Shown here piece by piece: positions 11,386 to 20,399 of a DNA stretch of 64,000 nucleotides. Position 1 is the first letter of the stretch; each line of letters opens with the position of its first letter. The stretch is from Cellulosimicrobium funkei. Its GTDB lineage: Bacteria; Actinomycetota; Actinomycetes; Actinomycetales; Cellulomonadaceae. Both the position numbers and the translations under genes were made by a program. Where the stretch lies: positions 62,001 through 126,000 of the forward strand of contig NZ_SOZH01000010.1 in NCBI RefSeq assembly GCF_004519295.1, read 5' to 3'. Under the pieces are notes generated by a model, which had not been told where the DNA came from, ran no database searches, and saw only the letters and a list, made by a program, of their open reading frames with translations.

Positions 11386-13263
11386 TCTTCCGTCACGTCC
11401 GGCGCGCCCGCCGCGGCCTCCACCCGCGTCCGGGGCGCCGACCTCCTGCGCCTGTCCACCCTGTTCGTCCGGACGCTGCGCGAGGACCCGGCCGACGCCG
11501 AGGTCGCGAGCCACCGGCTCCTCGTGCGGGCGGGCTACATCCGTCGCGCCGCCCCCGGCATCTACACCTGGCTCCCGCTCGGCCTGCGCGTGCTGCGCAA
11601 GGTCGAGGACGTGGTCCGCGAGGAGATGGCGGCCGCGGGCGCGCAGGAGGTGCACTTCCCGGCGCTGCTGCCCAAGGAGCCGTACGAGGCGACGGGCCGC
11701 TGGACGGAGTACGGGCCGAACATCTTCCGCCTCAAGGACCGCAAGGACGGCGACTACCTCCTCGCGCCCACCCACGAGGAGATGTTCACGCTCCTCGTCA
11801 AGGACCTGTACTCGTCGTACAAGGACCTGCCGCTGACGATCTACCAGATCCAGACGAAGTACCGCGACGAGGCGCGTCCCCGCGCGGGCCTCATCCGCGG
11901 GCGCGAGTTCGTCATGAAGGACGCGTACTCGTTCGACACGACGGACGAGGGCCTCGAGCGCTCGTACGAGGCGCAGCGCGCGGCGTACCGGCGCATCTTC
12001 GACCGGCTCGGGCTCGAGTACGTCATCGTCGCCGCCACGTCCGGCGCGATGGGCGGGTCGCGCTCCGAGGAGTTCCTCACCCCGACCGCGATCGGCGAGG
12101 ACACGTTCGTGCGCTCGCCCGGGGGCTACGCCGCGAACGTCGAGGCCGTCGTCACGCCGGTGCCCGAGGCGGTCGACTACGCCGACGCGCCAGCCGCGCA
12201 CGTCGAGGACACGCCCGACACCCCGACCATCGCCTCGCTCGTCGAGCTCGCGAACGCGCGCTACCCCCGCCAGGACCGCGCGTGGACGGCGGCCGACACG
12301 CTGAAGAACGTCGTGCTCGCGCTGACGCACCCGGACGGCCGCCGCGAGGTCGTCGTCGTCGGGCTGCCGGGCGACCGCGAGGTCGACCTCAAGCGCGTCG
12401 GCGCGGCGTTCGAGCCCGCCGAGGTCGAGCCGGCCACGGACGCCGACTTCGCCGCCCACCCCGAGCTCGTCAAGGGCTACATCGGCCCGCAGGTGCTCGG
12501 ACCGAACGCGCGCCGCGAGGCGCCCGCGGACGGCGCGCCCGACGCGCCGGCGGGGGAGACCCCCGAGCGGCACTCGGTGCGCTACCTGCTCGACCCGCGC
12601 GTCGTCGCCGGCACGCGCTGGATCACCGGCGCGAACGCGCCCGGCCGCCACGTGTTCGACCTCGTCGCCGAGCGCGACTTCGCCGCCGACGGCACGGTCG
12701 AGGCCGCGGAGGTGCGCGCGGGCGACCTCGCGCCCGACGGCTCGGGCCCGCTCGAGCTCGCGCGCGGCATCGAGATCGGCCACATCTTCGCGCTCGGCCG
12801 CAAGTACGCTCAGGCCCTCGGCCTCACGGTGCTCGACGAGAACGGCAAGCAGGTCGTCGTGACGATGGGCTCCTACGGGATCGGCGTCACGCGCGTCCTC
12901 GCGGCGCTCGCGGAGGCGAACCACGACGACGCCGGGCTCGCGTGGCCCGCGCACGTCGCGCCCGCGCAGGTGCACGTCGTCGCGACGGGCAAGGACGCGA
13001 GCGTGTTCGAGGAGGCCGAGCGCCTCGCGACCGAGCTCTCAGGTCGAGGCGTCGAGGTGATCTACGACGACCGGCCCAAGGTCTCGCCCGGCGTGAAGTT
13101 CAAGGACGCCGAGCTCCTCGGCGTGCCGCTCCTGCTCGTCGTGGGCCGCGGCCTGGCCGACGGCGTCGTCGAGGTCCGCCCGCGCGCGGGCGAGGCGGCG
13201 CAGGTCACCGTCGAGGACGCCGTCGAGCACGTCGCGGGCCGGGTCGCCGAGCTCCTCGGCTGA
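11383..13263 (+). CDS. proS: Prolyl-tRNA synthetase (bacterial type, with editing insertion)
   Basis: Class II aminoacyl-tRNA synthetase charging tRNA-Pro. The 626 residues show motif 1 ([12 protein letters not shown]), motif 2 ([19 protein letters not shown] with DAYSF) and motif 3 ([14 protein letters not shown]), plus a C-terminal anticodon-binding domain ending at GRVAELLG. An insertion between motifs 2 and 3 (roughly residues 240-410) corresponds to the YbaK-like editing domain of bacterial ProRS. The frame is open far upstream; ATG 11383 is fixed by the leaderless promoter and the homologous start. Confidence 0.96.
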   Translation: MSSVTSGAPAAASTRVRGADLLRLSTLFVRTLREDPADAEVASHRLLVRAGYIRRAAPGIYTWLPLGLRVLRKVEDVVREEMAAAGAQEVHFPALLPKEPYEATGRWTEYGPNIFRLKDRKDGDYLLAPTHEEMFTLLVKDLYSSYKDLPLTIYQIQTKYRDEARPRAGLIRGREFVMKDAYSFDTTDEGLERSYEAQRAAYRRIFDRLGLEYVIVAATSGAMGGSRSEEFLTPTAIGEDTFVRSPGGYAANVEAVVTPVPEAVDYADAPAAHVEDTPDTPTIASLVELANARYPRQDRAWTAADTLKNVVLALTHPDGRREVVVVGLPGDREVDLKRVGAAFEPAEVEPATDADFAAHPELVKGYIGPQVLGPNARREAPADGAPDAPAGETPERHSVRYLLDPRVVAGTRWITGANAPGRHVFDLVAERDFAADGTVEAAEVRAGDLAPDGSGPLELARGIEIGHIFALGRKYAQALGLTVLDENGKQVVVTMGSYGIGVTRVLAALAEANHDDAGLAWPAHVAPAQVHVVATGKDASVFEEAERLATELSGRGVEVIYDDRPKVSPGVKFKDAELLGVPLLLVVGRGLADGVVEVRPRAGEAAQVTVEDAVEHVAGRVAELLG

Positions 13264-13281
13264 CCGTCCGCGCAGCCTCGG

Positions 13282-13313
13282 GCGCCCCGGTCCGGACCTC
13301 CGGGCCGGGGCGC
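13282..13313 (+). terminator. Hairpin after proS
   Basis: Two 14-nt arms, 13282-13295 and 13300-13313, pair fully with one G-U pair around an ACCT loop. It begins 18 nt after the proS stop. The short tail TCTGCTG is only partly T-rich. Confidence 0.7.
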
Positions 13314-13431
13314 TCTGCTGCGCTCACGGCCGTGCGGTGTGGCGCTCCGGGTGCGCGCTGCGCGGGGTCGTCGGTGCACCAGGCCGCCCGCGGGAGTCGG
13401 CGTCGCGCCCGTGCGTGCGAGCCGGGCGCGC

Positions 13432-14526
13432 TCAGCCTGCCGTCTGCTCCGGCAGGCCCGGGAACGCGACGGGCGCCTCGCCCCACGCGACGGCGCTCGC
13501 CCACGCGTCCGCGAGGAGCGCGACGGCCTCGGCCCGGGACGTCGGCGCCGCCGCGGCGACGAGGCTCGCGTACGTCTGCGCGAGCCCCGACTCGACCTGG
13601 CGTGCGAGCGCGGCCGCGTCCGTGCCGTCGGGCAGCGCGTAGGCGACGCGACGCGGGTCCTGCGGCGTCCCGTCGGTGCCCGCGCCGAGAGCCCAGCCCT
13701 GCGCGCGGGCGCGGTGCTGGGCGGCGCGCGCGACCGCGGCGGTGCGCACGTCGCCCTCCGACTGCGCGGCGCGCACCTCGTAGCCGTACCCGGCCGCGTC
13801 CTCCGCCTCGACGAGCGTCGCGAGGTCCGCGGCGCCGACCCCGCCGGGCGCCTCGTCGACGGGCGGCGGCTCGGCGAGGCCCGCCGCGGCCGTCGAGCCC
13901 GTGGCCGCGGCGAGCCGCTGCGCCGAGACGTGCTCCGAGGCGGCGACCGACGCGAGGAGCCGCGCGAGCCGCGCGTCCGGCGAGGCGTCCGCCGCCGCGC
14001 CCGTGCGCTCGGCCGCGCCCACGAGCGCGGTGACGACGTCTTCCCTCGTCGCGGTGCCGGGGGCGGGCGTGCCCGCCGCGTCCGTGCCCGCCGCGTCCGT
14101 GCCCGTCCCCGGGGCGTCGGTCCCCGCGGTGCCGGTCTCGGCGTCGCCCGCGACGTCGCCCTCGGGCTCCGTGGGCTCCTCGAGGCCCGAGTCGTAGACC
14201 CCGCCGAGCGCGTCGACGTGCCGGTCGGCGAACGCGGCGGCCTCGCCCAGCACGGCGAGCGCGGCCGGGTCGGTCACCCGGGGCGTGACGTCCGCCACCA
14301 GCGCGGCGACCGCGAGCGCGTCGTCGACGGCCCCGGAGCGGAGCACCTCGACCGTGTCGGGGGAGGGCTCCGTGGGCGGCGGCGTGTCCAGCCGGACGCC
14401 GCACCCGGCCGCCAGGACGCCCGTCGCGAGCACCGTGACCACCGCGAGCAGACGGCGGGCACGGGCCGCGGGACGGGTCCGCCGGGCTCGGGGGGCGGCG
14501 TCGGCCGCGGTCGCGTGGGGAGTCAT
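13432..14526 (-). CDS. Probable lipoprotein with DUF4439-like (ferritin-like) C-terminal domain
   Basis: The 364-residue protein has an Arg-rich N-terminus, a hydrophobic segment and a lipobox ending LAAGC at about residue 42, so it should be lipidated and held on the outer face of the membrane. A low-complexity Gly/Thr/Asp/Ala linker at about residues 125-165 includes two exact 15-bp DNA repeats (14071-14100). The C-terminal helical domain (SEHVSAQRLAAATG, EDAAGYGYEVRAAQ) resembles the DUF4439 ferritin-like domain found next to rimP in other actinobacteria. The role is unknown. In-frame GTG 14544 is an alternative start. It is divergent from rimP. Confidence 0.75.
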   Translation of the reverse strand: MTPHATAADAAPRARRTRPAARARRLLAVVTVLATGVLAAGCGVRLDTPPPTEPSPDTVEVLRSGAVDDALAVAALVADVTPRVTDPAALAVLGEAAAFADRHVDALGGVYDSGLEEPTEPEGDVAGDAETGTAGTDAPGTGTDAAGTDAAGTPAPGTATREDVVTALVGAAERTGAAADASPDARLARLLASVAASEHVSAQRLAAATGSTAAAGLAEPPPVDEAPGGVGAADLATLVEAEDAAGYGYEVRAAQSEGDVRTAAVARAAQHRARAQGWALGAGTDGTPQDPRRVAYALPDGTDAAALARQVESGLAQTYASLVAAAAPTSRAEAVALLADAWASAVAWGEAPVAFPGLPEQTAG

Positions 14527-14564
14527 CGGGGGCGATGATGTCACGTCCGGGGCCCGCGAGTCGT

Positions 14565-14570
14565 TAGGCT
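14565..14570 (+). promoter_or_regulatory. Probable -10 box of the rimP-nusA operon
   Basis: TAGGCT at 14565-14570 would start transcription near 14577, about 97 nt before the rimP ATG. A clear -35 was not found. Confidence 0.5.
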
Positions 14571-14673
14571 GGTCCCCGTTCCGACGTCCCGCGAGCGGGG
14601 GTCGGAGCACCCGAGACAACAACACACCGGTCGTCTGGCGTACCCGGCGTGGGACACGGACAGGAGCTGAGTC

Positions 14674-15279
14674 ATGGCAGGGCAGGCGGGCGGTCAGTCC
14701 GGCAGAGGGTCCGGAGGCGACGCGGCGGCGCACGCGCTCCGGGAGAGCGTCCGCGAGGCGGTCGAGCCCGCGGTCCGCGACGCCGGGCTCCACCTCGAGG
14801 ACGTCACGGTGTCGCGCGCGGGTGCCCGTTCGGTGGTGCGCGTCGTGCTGGACCTCCCCGACGACGTCGAGGGCAGCCTCGACCTGGACGCGGTGGCCGA
14901 GGCCACGCGCCCGATCTCCGCGGCGCTGGACACGGTGGACCCGCTCCACGGCGCGTACACGCTCGAGGTCTCGACGCCGGGCACGGACCGTCCGCTCACC
15001 GAGCCGCGCCACTTCCGGCGCGCCCGCGGCCGTCTCGTGCGGCTCGTCCTGACCGACGGCGGCACGCTCGAGGGTCGCCTGCGCTCCGGTTCTGCGGTCG
15101 AGACCGAGCTGGTCCTCGACGTCCCCGGCGCGCGCGGCGCGGTGACGGAGCGCGTGGTGCCGCTCGCCGACGTCGTGCGCGGCGAGGTGCAGGTCGAGCT
15201 CAATCGCGCCCTCGAGGAGGACCTGCCCGAGCTCGACGGCGCCGCCGACGAGACGACCGACCACGACGAGGAGGCCTGA
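14674..15279 (+). CDS. rimP: Ribosome maturation factor RimP
   Basis: Needed for 30S subunit maturation. The 201 residues contain the N-terminal alpha/beta domain ([17 protein letters not shown] through [17 protein letters not shown], then [14 protein letters not shown]), which is the family hallmark, and a C-terminal SH3-like beta domain. The first 20 residues are Gly/Ser-rich and variable. ATG 14674 follows AGGAGCTGAGTC. nusA starts 2 nt after the stop, the standard rimP-nusA pair. Confidence 0.95.
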   Translation: MAGQAGGQSGRGSGGDAAAHALRESVREAVEPAVRDAGLHLEDVTVSRAGARSVVRVVLDLPDDVEGSLDLDAVAEATRPISAALDTVDPLHGAYTLEVSTPGTDRPLTEPRHFRRARGRLVRLVLTDGGTLEGRLRSGSAVETELVLDVPGARGAVTERVVPLADVVRGEVQVELNRALEEDLPELDGAADETTDHDEEA

Positions 15280-15281
15280 CG

Positions 15282-16343
15282 ATGGACGTGGACATGAGCG
15301 CGCTGCGCCTGCTGGAGCGCGAGCGGGACATCAGCCTCGACGTGCTCGTCGCCGCGATCGAGCAGGCCCTGCTCTCGGCGTACCACCGCACCCCCGACGC
15401 GTACACCCGTGCACGCGTCGAGCTCGACCGCAAGACGGGCCACGTGACGGTGTGGGCGCGCGAGGAGCTGCCGGCTCCCGAGACCGACGACGAGGACGCC
15501 CCGCGCGGCCCCGTCGAGTACGGCCCCGAGTTCGATCACACGCCCGCCGACTTCGGGCGCATCGCGACCTCGACCGCACGCCAGGTCATCGTCCAGCGCC
15601 TGCGCGACGCGGAGGACGACCAGATCCTCGGCACGTTCCGCGGCAAGGAGGGCGAGGTCCTCGCGGGCGTCATCCAGCAGGGCCGCGACCCGCGCGTCGT
15701 GCTCGTGGACGTGGGCGGCACGGAGGCCGTGCTCCCACCGCACGAGCAGGTCCCCACGGAGGAGTACGTGCACGGCGAGCGCCTGCGCGCCTACGTGCTC
15801 GAGGTCGCCCGGGGAATGAAGGGCGCGCAGATCACGTTGAGCCGCACGCACCCGAACCTCGTCCGCAAGCTCTTCGAGCTCGAGGTCCCCGAGGTCGCCG
15901 ACGGCTCGGTGGAGATCACGGCCATCGCGCGCGAGGCGGGGCACCGCACCAAGGTCGCCGTCCGCTCGCGCGTCCCGGGTCTCGGAGCCAAGGGCGCGTG
16001 CATCGGGCCCATGGGCTCGCGCGTGCGCGCGGTCATGGCGGAGCTCCACGGCGAGAAGATCGACATCGTCGACCACAGCGACGACCCGGCCCAGTTCGTG
16101 GCCAACGCGCTGTCCCCGGCGCGTGTGTCGTCGGTCACGGTGGTCGACGAGGTGGCGCGCGCCGCGCGCGTCGTCGTCCCGGACTTCCAGCTCTCCCTCG
16201 CGATCGGCAAGGAGGGGCAGAACGCCCGCCTGGCCGCGAAGCTCACGGGGTGGCGCATCGACATCCGTTCGGACGAGGGCGGCGCCCCGGCCGAGGGGTC
16301 GGACGGTGCCGCTCCCGCAGGTCCTCGCGCTGCCGACCGGTAG
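15282..16343 (+). CDS. nusA: Transcription termination/antitermination protein NusA
   Basis: RNA polymerase-associated factor controlling pausing, termination and antitermination. The 353 residues run through an N-terminal RNAP-binding domain ([18 protein letters not shown]), an S1 domain ([18 protein letters not shown] to the VLPPHEQVP region) and two KH domains ([14 protein letters not shown], then [10 protein letters not shown] and [19 protein letters not shown]). There are no C-terminal acidic repeats, as expected for actinobacteria. The start ATG 15282 is coupled to rimP. The stop is followed by a separate promoter for ylxR. Confidence 0.96.
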   Translation: MDVDMSALRLLERERDISLDVLVAAIEQALLSAYHRTPDAYTRARVELDRKTGHVTVWAREELPAPETDDEDAPRGPVEYGPEFDHTPADFGRIATSTARQVIVQRLRDAEDDQILGTFRGKEGEVLAGVIQQGRDPRVVLVDVGGTEAVLPPHEQVPTEEYVHGERLRAYVLEVARGMKGAQITLSRTHPNLVRKLFELEVPEVADGSVEITAIAREAGHRTKVAVRSRVPGLGAKGACIGPMGSRVRAVMAELHGEKIDIVDHSDDPAQFVANALSPARVSSVTVVDEVARAARVVVPDFQLSLAIGKEGQNARLAAKLTGWRIDIRSDEGGAPAEGSDGAAPAGPRAADR

Positions 16344-16384
16344 CCGCGGGGCGTGGGACGGTCACGGATGACGGACCGGCGCGG

Positions 16385-16390
16385 TAGACT
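16385..16390 (+). promoter_or_regulatory. Candidate internal promoter between nusA and ylxR
   Basis: TAGACT at 16385-16390 would start transcription around 16397. It lies inside the longest possible ylxR frame, so it favours the downstream ATG 16425 as the real ylxR start. It could drive ylxR-infB independently of nusA. Confidence 0.45.
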
Positions 16391-16424
16391 GTCATCGACC
16401 GGGCCGCGAGCCCGCACCTCGACC

Positions 16425-16748
16425 ATGCCCCCGGACTCCACGACCCACCCCGTTCCCACGGGATCGGGTCCGGTCCGCACGTGCGTCGGGTGCAGGCAGC
16501 GCGACCTGCGGTCAGCTCTTCTCCGTCTGGTCCTCGACCGGTCCGGCGCGGGCACCGACGAGCCACGGCTCGTGGTGGACGCCGGGCGGTCGCTGCCGGG
16601 TCGCGGTGCGTGGCTCCACGCGTCGACCCGGTGCCTCGAGACGGCGGAACGCCGGCGGGCCGTCCCGCGGGCCCTGCGTGTCGCCGGGCCCCTCGACCTC
16701 GCCGCGGTCCGCGCCGCGATCGAGGCCCGTCCGGGAGAGCACCTCTGA
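16425..16748 (+). CDS. YlxR/DUF448 family RNA-binding protein
   Basis: Small basic protein with the family signature PVRTCVGCRQRD near residue 15 and the GRGAWLH motif further on. The length is 107 residues from ATG 16425; in-frame starts at 16353 and 16368 would add 24 and 19 residues. YlxR homologues bind RNA and in Firmicutes (RnpM) modulate RNase P; the gene sits between nusA and infB in most Gram-positives. No good Shine-Dalgarno precedes any of the starts. The stop is followed by a hairpin and the infB leader. Confidence 0.88.
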   Translation: MPPDSTTHPVPTGSGPVRTCVGCRQRDLRSALLRLVLDRSGAGTDEPRLVVDAGRSLPGRGAWLHASTRCLETAERRRAVPRALRVAGPLDLAAVRAAIEARPGEHL

Positions 16749-16759
16749 GCCATGCGTCA

Positions 16760-16781
16760 CGGCCCCGTCCGTACGGGGCCG
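16760..16781 (+). terminator. Hairpin between ylxR and the infB micro-ORFs
   Basis: Nine-base arms 16760-16768 and 16773-16781 are exact complements around a CCGT loop, 11 nt after the ylxR stop. It may be a partial terminator or an attenuator-type element of the infB leader. Confidence 0.5.
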
Positions 16782-16820
16782 CCAGCACGACACGTCGACA
16801 AGGAAGCGGGTTAGAAGCCG

Positions 16821-16835
16821 ATGGGCACCCGATGA
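16821..16835 (+). CDS. infB leader micro-ORF 1 (Met-Gly-Thr-Arg)
   Basis: ATG at 16821, three sense codons, TGA at 16833-16835. An AAGGAAG sequence begins 21 nt before the ATG. The TGA overlaps the ATG of the next micro-ORF (ATGA). Expression is inferred only from the ordered overlaps. Confidence 0.4.
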   Translation: MGTR

Positions 16836-16849
16836 GTACCCAGCGATGA
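16832..16849 (+). CDS. infB leader micro-ORF 2 (Met-Ser-Thr-Gln-Arg)
   Basis: ATG 16832 overlaps the stop of micro-ORF 1 by 4 nt, and its own TGA (16847-16849) overlaps the ATG of micro-ORF 3. The DNA is a near copy of micro-ORF 3. Confidence 0.4.
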   Translation: MSTQR

Positions 16850-16863
16850 GCACCCAGCACTAA
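16846..16863 (+). CDS. infB leader micro-ORF 3 (Met-Ser-Thr-Gln-His)
   Basis: ATG 16846 to TAA 16861-16863, ending 42 nt before the infB start. It shares an ATGAG-ACCCAGC core with micro-ORF 2. Together the three form a re-initiation ladder just upstream of IF-2. Confidence 0.4.
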   Translation: MSTQH

Positions 16864-16905
16864 CGACGGTCCTCCCTGTCCGGGGCGGGCCGAGACAGGA
16901 GAGTT

Positions 16906-19755
16906 GTGGCAAAGGTCCGCGTCTACGAGCTCGCGAAGGAGCTCGGGGTGGAAAGCAAGACCATCATGACCAAGCTGACGGAGCTCGGTGAGTTCGTCCG
17001 CTCGGCATCCTCGACCATCGAGCCACCGGTGGTCCGCAAGCTGCGCGACGCCTTCCCCGCCGGAGGCGGCGGCGCGAGCAAGCCCGCGGCACCCGCCGCG
17101 CGTCCGGCCGCGCCGAAGCCGGCCCCGAAGCCGGAGGTCAAGGCCGAGCCGGCCGCGCCGGCTCCGCAGGCCCCGCAGGCCGCGGCCCCCGCCGCGCCGG
17201 CCCCGAAGGCTCCGGCACCCGCCGCGCCCGCGGCGCCGGCCCCGAAGGCTCCGGCACCCCAGGCTCCCGCGGCTCAGCGTCCGACGCCCGCGCCTGCGCA
17301 GAAGCCCACCGCCTCGCCCAAGCCGGGCGGCGGCACGAACGCGTCCGCCCCGCGCCCCGGTGGCTCGGGCGGGCGTCCCGGCGCACCGCGTCCGGGGAAC
17401 AACCCGTTCGCGACCAGCCAGGGCATGCCCCGGCAGGGCGGCCCGCGTCCGGGCGCCCCGCGCCCGGGGAACAACCCGTTCGCCCCGAGCCAGGGCATGC
17501 CCCGGCCCGGGTCGCGCCCCGAGCGCACCGAGGGTGCGGCGGCGGCGTCCGGCGAGCGCTCGGGCGGTCCTCGCCCGGGCGGCCCGCGTCCCGCGCCGCG
17601 TCCCGGCGGCCCGCGCCCCAACCCGGGCATGATGCCCGGCCGCACCTCGATCGGCCGTCCCGGTGAGCGTCCTGCTCCCGGTGGTCGTCCCGGTGGCGGT
17701 GGCGGCGGTCGTGGCGGCGGCTTCGGCGGTCGTCCCGGTGGTGGCGGCGCTCCCGGCGGTGGCGGCGGCTTCGCCGGCCGTCCCGGTGGCGGTGGCCGCG
17801 GTGGCGCCGGTCGTGGCTCGACGCAGGGCGCCTTCGGGCGCGCCGGCGGTCGCCCGGTCCGTGGGCGGAAGTCGAAGCGCGCGAAGCGCCAGGAGTTCGA
17901 GCAGATGCAGGCGCCGTCGCTCGGCGGCGTGCAGGTTCCCCGCGGGAACGGTTCGACCGTCGTGCGGCTGCGTCACGGCTCGTCGCTCAACGACTTCGCC
18001 GACAAGATCGACGCGAACCCCGCGAGCCTCGTGACCGTGCTGTTCCACCTCGGTGAGATGGCCACGGCGACGCAGTCGCTCGACGAGGACACGTTCGGTG
18101 CCCTCGCGTCCGAGCTCGGCTACGTCATCGAGATGGTCTCGGCCGAGGAGGAGGACCGCGAGCTGCTCGGGTCGTTCGACATCGACCTGGACGCGGAGCT
18201 CGAGGCCGAGGGCGACGACGAGCTCGCCGCCCGCCCGCCGGTCGTCACCGTCATGGGTCACGTCGACCACGGAAAGACCAAGCTCCTCGACGCCATCCGC
18301 CAGACGGACGTCGTCGCGGGCGAGGCCGGCGGCATCACCCAGCACATCGGTGCGTACCAGGTGCGCCACGAGCACGAGGGCGTCGACCGCGCCATCACCT
18401 TCATCGACACCCCGGGTCACGAGGCGTTCACCGCCATGCGTGCCCGTGGTGCCCAGGTGACGGACATCGCGATCCTCGTCGTGGCCGCGGACGACGGCGT
18501 GATGCCGCAGACCATCGAGGCGCTCAACCACGCCCAGGCGGCGAACGTGCCGATCGTGGTCGCGGTGAACAAGGTGGACAAGGAGTCGGCGAACCCGGCC
18601 AAGATCCGCCAGCAGCTCACCGAGTACAACCTGGTGGCCGAGGAGTACGGCGGCGACACGATGTTCGTCGACGTCTCCGCGAAGCAGAACATGGGCATCG
18701 ACGACCTCCTCGAGGCCGTCCTGCTCACGGCCGATGCCTCGCTCGACCTGCGTGCGAACCCCGACAAGGACGCGCGCGGCGTCGCCATCGAGGCGAACCT
18801 GGACAAGGGCCGCGGCGCCGTCGCGACCGTCCTCGTCCAGTCCGGCACGCTGCACGTCGGTGACGCGATCGTCGCCGGCACGGCCCACGGCCGTGTCCGC
18901 GCGATGTTCGACGAGCACGGCAACGCCGTGACCGAGGCGGGTCCCGCCCGTCCGGTCCTCGTGCTGGGTCTCGCGTCCGTGCCGAGCGCGGGCGACACGT
19001 TCCTCGTGGCGCCCGACGAGCGCACGGCCCGCCAGATCGCCGAGAAGCGCGAGGCCGCCGAGCGCGCCGCCCTCCTGGCCAAGCGCCGCAAGCGCATCAG
19101 CCTCGAGGACTTCACGCAGGCTCTCCAGCAGGGCAAGGTCGAGACCCTCAACCTCGTCCTCAAGGGCGACGTGTCCGGTGCCGTCGAGGCCCTCGAGGAC
19201 GCGCTGCTCAAGATCGACGTGGGCGACGAGGTCGAGCTGCGCGTCATCCACCGCGGTGTCGGTGCGATCACGCAGAACGACGTCAACCTCGCGACGGTCG
19301 ACAACGCGATCATCATCGGCTTCAACGTGAAGTACGGCGAGCGCGTCGAGGACCTGGCCGAGCGCGAGGGCGTCGACGTCCGCTTCTACTCGATCATCTA
19401 CCAGGCGATCGAGGACGTGGAGGCCGCGCTCAAGGGCATGCTCAAGCCGGAGTACGAGGAGGCCCAGCTGGGCACGGCGGAGATCCGCGAGATCTTCCGC
19501 TCCTCCAAGTTCGGCAACATCGCCGGCTCGATCGTCCGGTCGGGCGAGATCCGCCGCAACGCCAAGGCGCGCGTCCTGCGCGACGGCAAGGTCGTGGGGG
19601 ACAACCTCACGGTCGAGTCGCTCAAGCGGTTCAAGGACGACGCCACCGAGGTCCGCGAGGGCTTCGAGTGCGGTATCGGTCTGGGCTCGTTCAACGACCT
19701 CCAGGTCGGCGACACCATCGAGACGTTCGAGATGCGCGAGAAGCCGCGCTCCTGA
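16906..19755 (+). CDS. infB: Translation initiation factor IF-2
   Basis: GTPase that positions fMet-tRNA on the ribosome. The 949 residues comprise an N-terminal IF2N helix ([19 protein letters not shown]), then a long low-complexity region (about residues 50-325) rich in Ala/Pro and then Gly/Arg, a second IF2N-like helix, and the GTPase with G1 [13 protein letters not shown]3 DTPGHEAF and G4 NKVDKE. Beta-barrel domains follow to [12 protein letters not shown] 16906 has ACAGGAGAG just upstream. The leader holds three micro-ORFs and a hairpin. The Gly-rich segment is unusually repetitive at DNA level, a likely place for length variation. Confidence 0.96.
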   Translation: MAKVRVYELAKELGVESKTIMTKLTELGEFVRSASSTIEPPVVRKLRDAFPAGGGGASKPAAPAARPAAPKPAPKPEVKAEPAAPAPQAPQAAAPAAPAPKAPAPAAPAAPAPKAPAPQAPAAQRPTPAPAQKPTASPKPGGGTNASAPRPGGSGGRPGAPRPGNNPFATSQGMPRQGGPRPGAPRPGNNPFAPSQGMPRPGSRPERTEGAAAASGERSGGPRPGGPRPAPRPGGPRPNPGMMPGRTSIGRPGERPAPGGRPGGGGGGRGGGFGGRPGGGGAPGGGGGFAGRPGGGGRGGAGRGSTQGAFGRAGGRPVRGRKSKRAKRQEFEQMQAPSLGGVQVPRGNGSTVVRLRHGSSLNDFADKIDANPASLVTVLFHLGEMATATQSLDEDTFGALASELGYVIEMVSAEEEDRELLGSFDIDLDAELEAEGDDELAARPPVVTVMGHVDHGKTKLLDAIRQTDVVAGEAGGITQHIGAYQVRHEHEGVDRAITFIDTPGHEAFTAMRARGAQVTDIAILVVAADDGVMPQTIEALNHAQAANVPIVVAVNKVDKESANPAKIRQQLTEYNLVAEEYGGDTMFVDVSAKQNMGIDDLLEAVLLTADASLDLRANPDKDARGVAIEANLDKGRGAVATVLVQSGTLHVGDAIVAGTAHGRVRAMFDEHGNAVTEAGPARPVLVLGLASVPSAGDTFLVAPDERTARQIAEKREAAERAALLAKRRKRISLEDFTQALQQGKVETLNLVLKGDVSGAVEALEDALLKIDVGDEVELRVIHRGVGAITQNDVNLATVDNAIIIGFNVKYGERVEDLAEREGVDVRFYSIIYQAIEDVEAALKGMLKPEYEEAQLGTAEIREIFRSSKFGNIAGSIVRSGEIRRNAKARVLRDGKVVGDNLTVESLKRFKDDATEVREGFECGIGLGSFNDLQVGDTIETFEMREKPRS

Positions 19756-19764
19756 CGCTCGTCA

Positions 19765-19805
19765 CGCCCGGGGGCGGTCACGGTCATCGTGGCCGCCCCC
19801 GGGCG
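19765..19805 (+). terminator. Strong hairpin after infB
   Basis: Eighteen-base arms 19765-19782 and 19788-19805 pair throughout with one G-U pair and a GTCAT loop, beginning 10 nt after the infB stop. No T-run. It should end most infB transcripts. Confidence 0.75.
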
Positions 19806-19892
19806 TTCGTCACCCCGCGGTCGTCATCACCCGCAGTCGTCAGTCAGCACCCCACCGCGGTCACCCACCCGGCCGGTGGGCGCCGTTCGACG

Positions 19893-19898
19893 TACGGT
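19893..19898 (+). promoter_or_regulatory. Candidate -10 box for rbfA-truB
   Basis: TACGGT at 19893-19898, about 45 nt upstream of the rbfA ATG and downstream of the infB terminator. The -35 is unclear. Confidence 0.4.
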
Positions 19899-19942
19899 CG
19901 TCGGGACCGTCGCCGGAAGGCTCGGCACGAAAGGAAGAAGAC

Positions 19943-20395
19943 ATGGTCGACCACCCCCGGGCGAGGAAGCTCGCCGACCGCATCAAGGAGATCGTCGCGC
20001 AGATGCTCGACACGCGGATCAAGGACCCGCGCCTCGGGTTCGTCACCGTGACGGACGTCCGTGTCACGGGCGACCTGCAGAACGCCTCGGTGTTCTACAC
20101 CGTCTACGGGACGGACGAGGAGCGGGCCGGGACGGCCGCCGCGCTGGAGAGCGCGAAGGGCCTCATCCGGTCGGAGGTCGGCAAGCAGACCGGCATCCGC
20201 CTCACGCCGGCGATCGAGTTCCACCTCGACGCGGTGCCCGAGACGGCGGCGCACCTCGACGCCGCGCTCGTCGAGGCCCGCCGGCGCGACGCCGAGCTCG
20301 CCGCCCTGCGCGAGGGCAAGCCCTTCGCCGGGGACGCCGACCCGTACCGCACGTCGGAGGACGCAGACGCCGTCGCCGACGACGACCGGGCCTGA
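19943..20395 (+). CDS. rbfA: 30S ribosome-binding factor A
   Basis: Late 30S assembly and cold-adaptation factor with a KH-like fold. The 150 residues begin [18 protein letters not shown] and contain the family block [19 protein letters not shown] followed by ASVFYTVYG. The C-terminal end from about residue 120 is acidic and variable. The start ATG follows GAAAGGAAGAAG. truB starts 4 nt after the stop. Confidence 0.95.
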   Translation: MVDHPRARKLADRIKEIVAQMLDTRIKDPRLGFVTVTDVRVTGDLQNASVFYTVYGTDEERAGTAAALESAKGLIRSEVGKQTGIRLTPAIEFHLDAVPETAAHLDAALVEARRRDAELAALREGKPFAGDADPYRTSEDADAVADDDRA

Positions 20396-20399
20396 CCGC

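Noticed and set aside
14071-14100. Two 15-bp repeats in the lipoprotein gene as a mobile or regulatory repeat
   Set aside because: They lie in a low-complexity Gly/Thr/Ala linker and are explained by in-frame slippage.
16353-16424. Longer ylxR start (GTG 16353 or ATG 16368)
   Set aside because: Contains the TAGACT box and non-conserved residues; ATG 16425 is preferred, although unproven.
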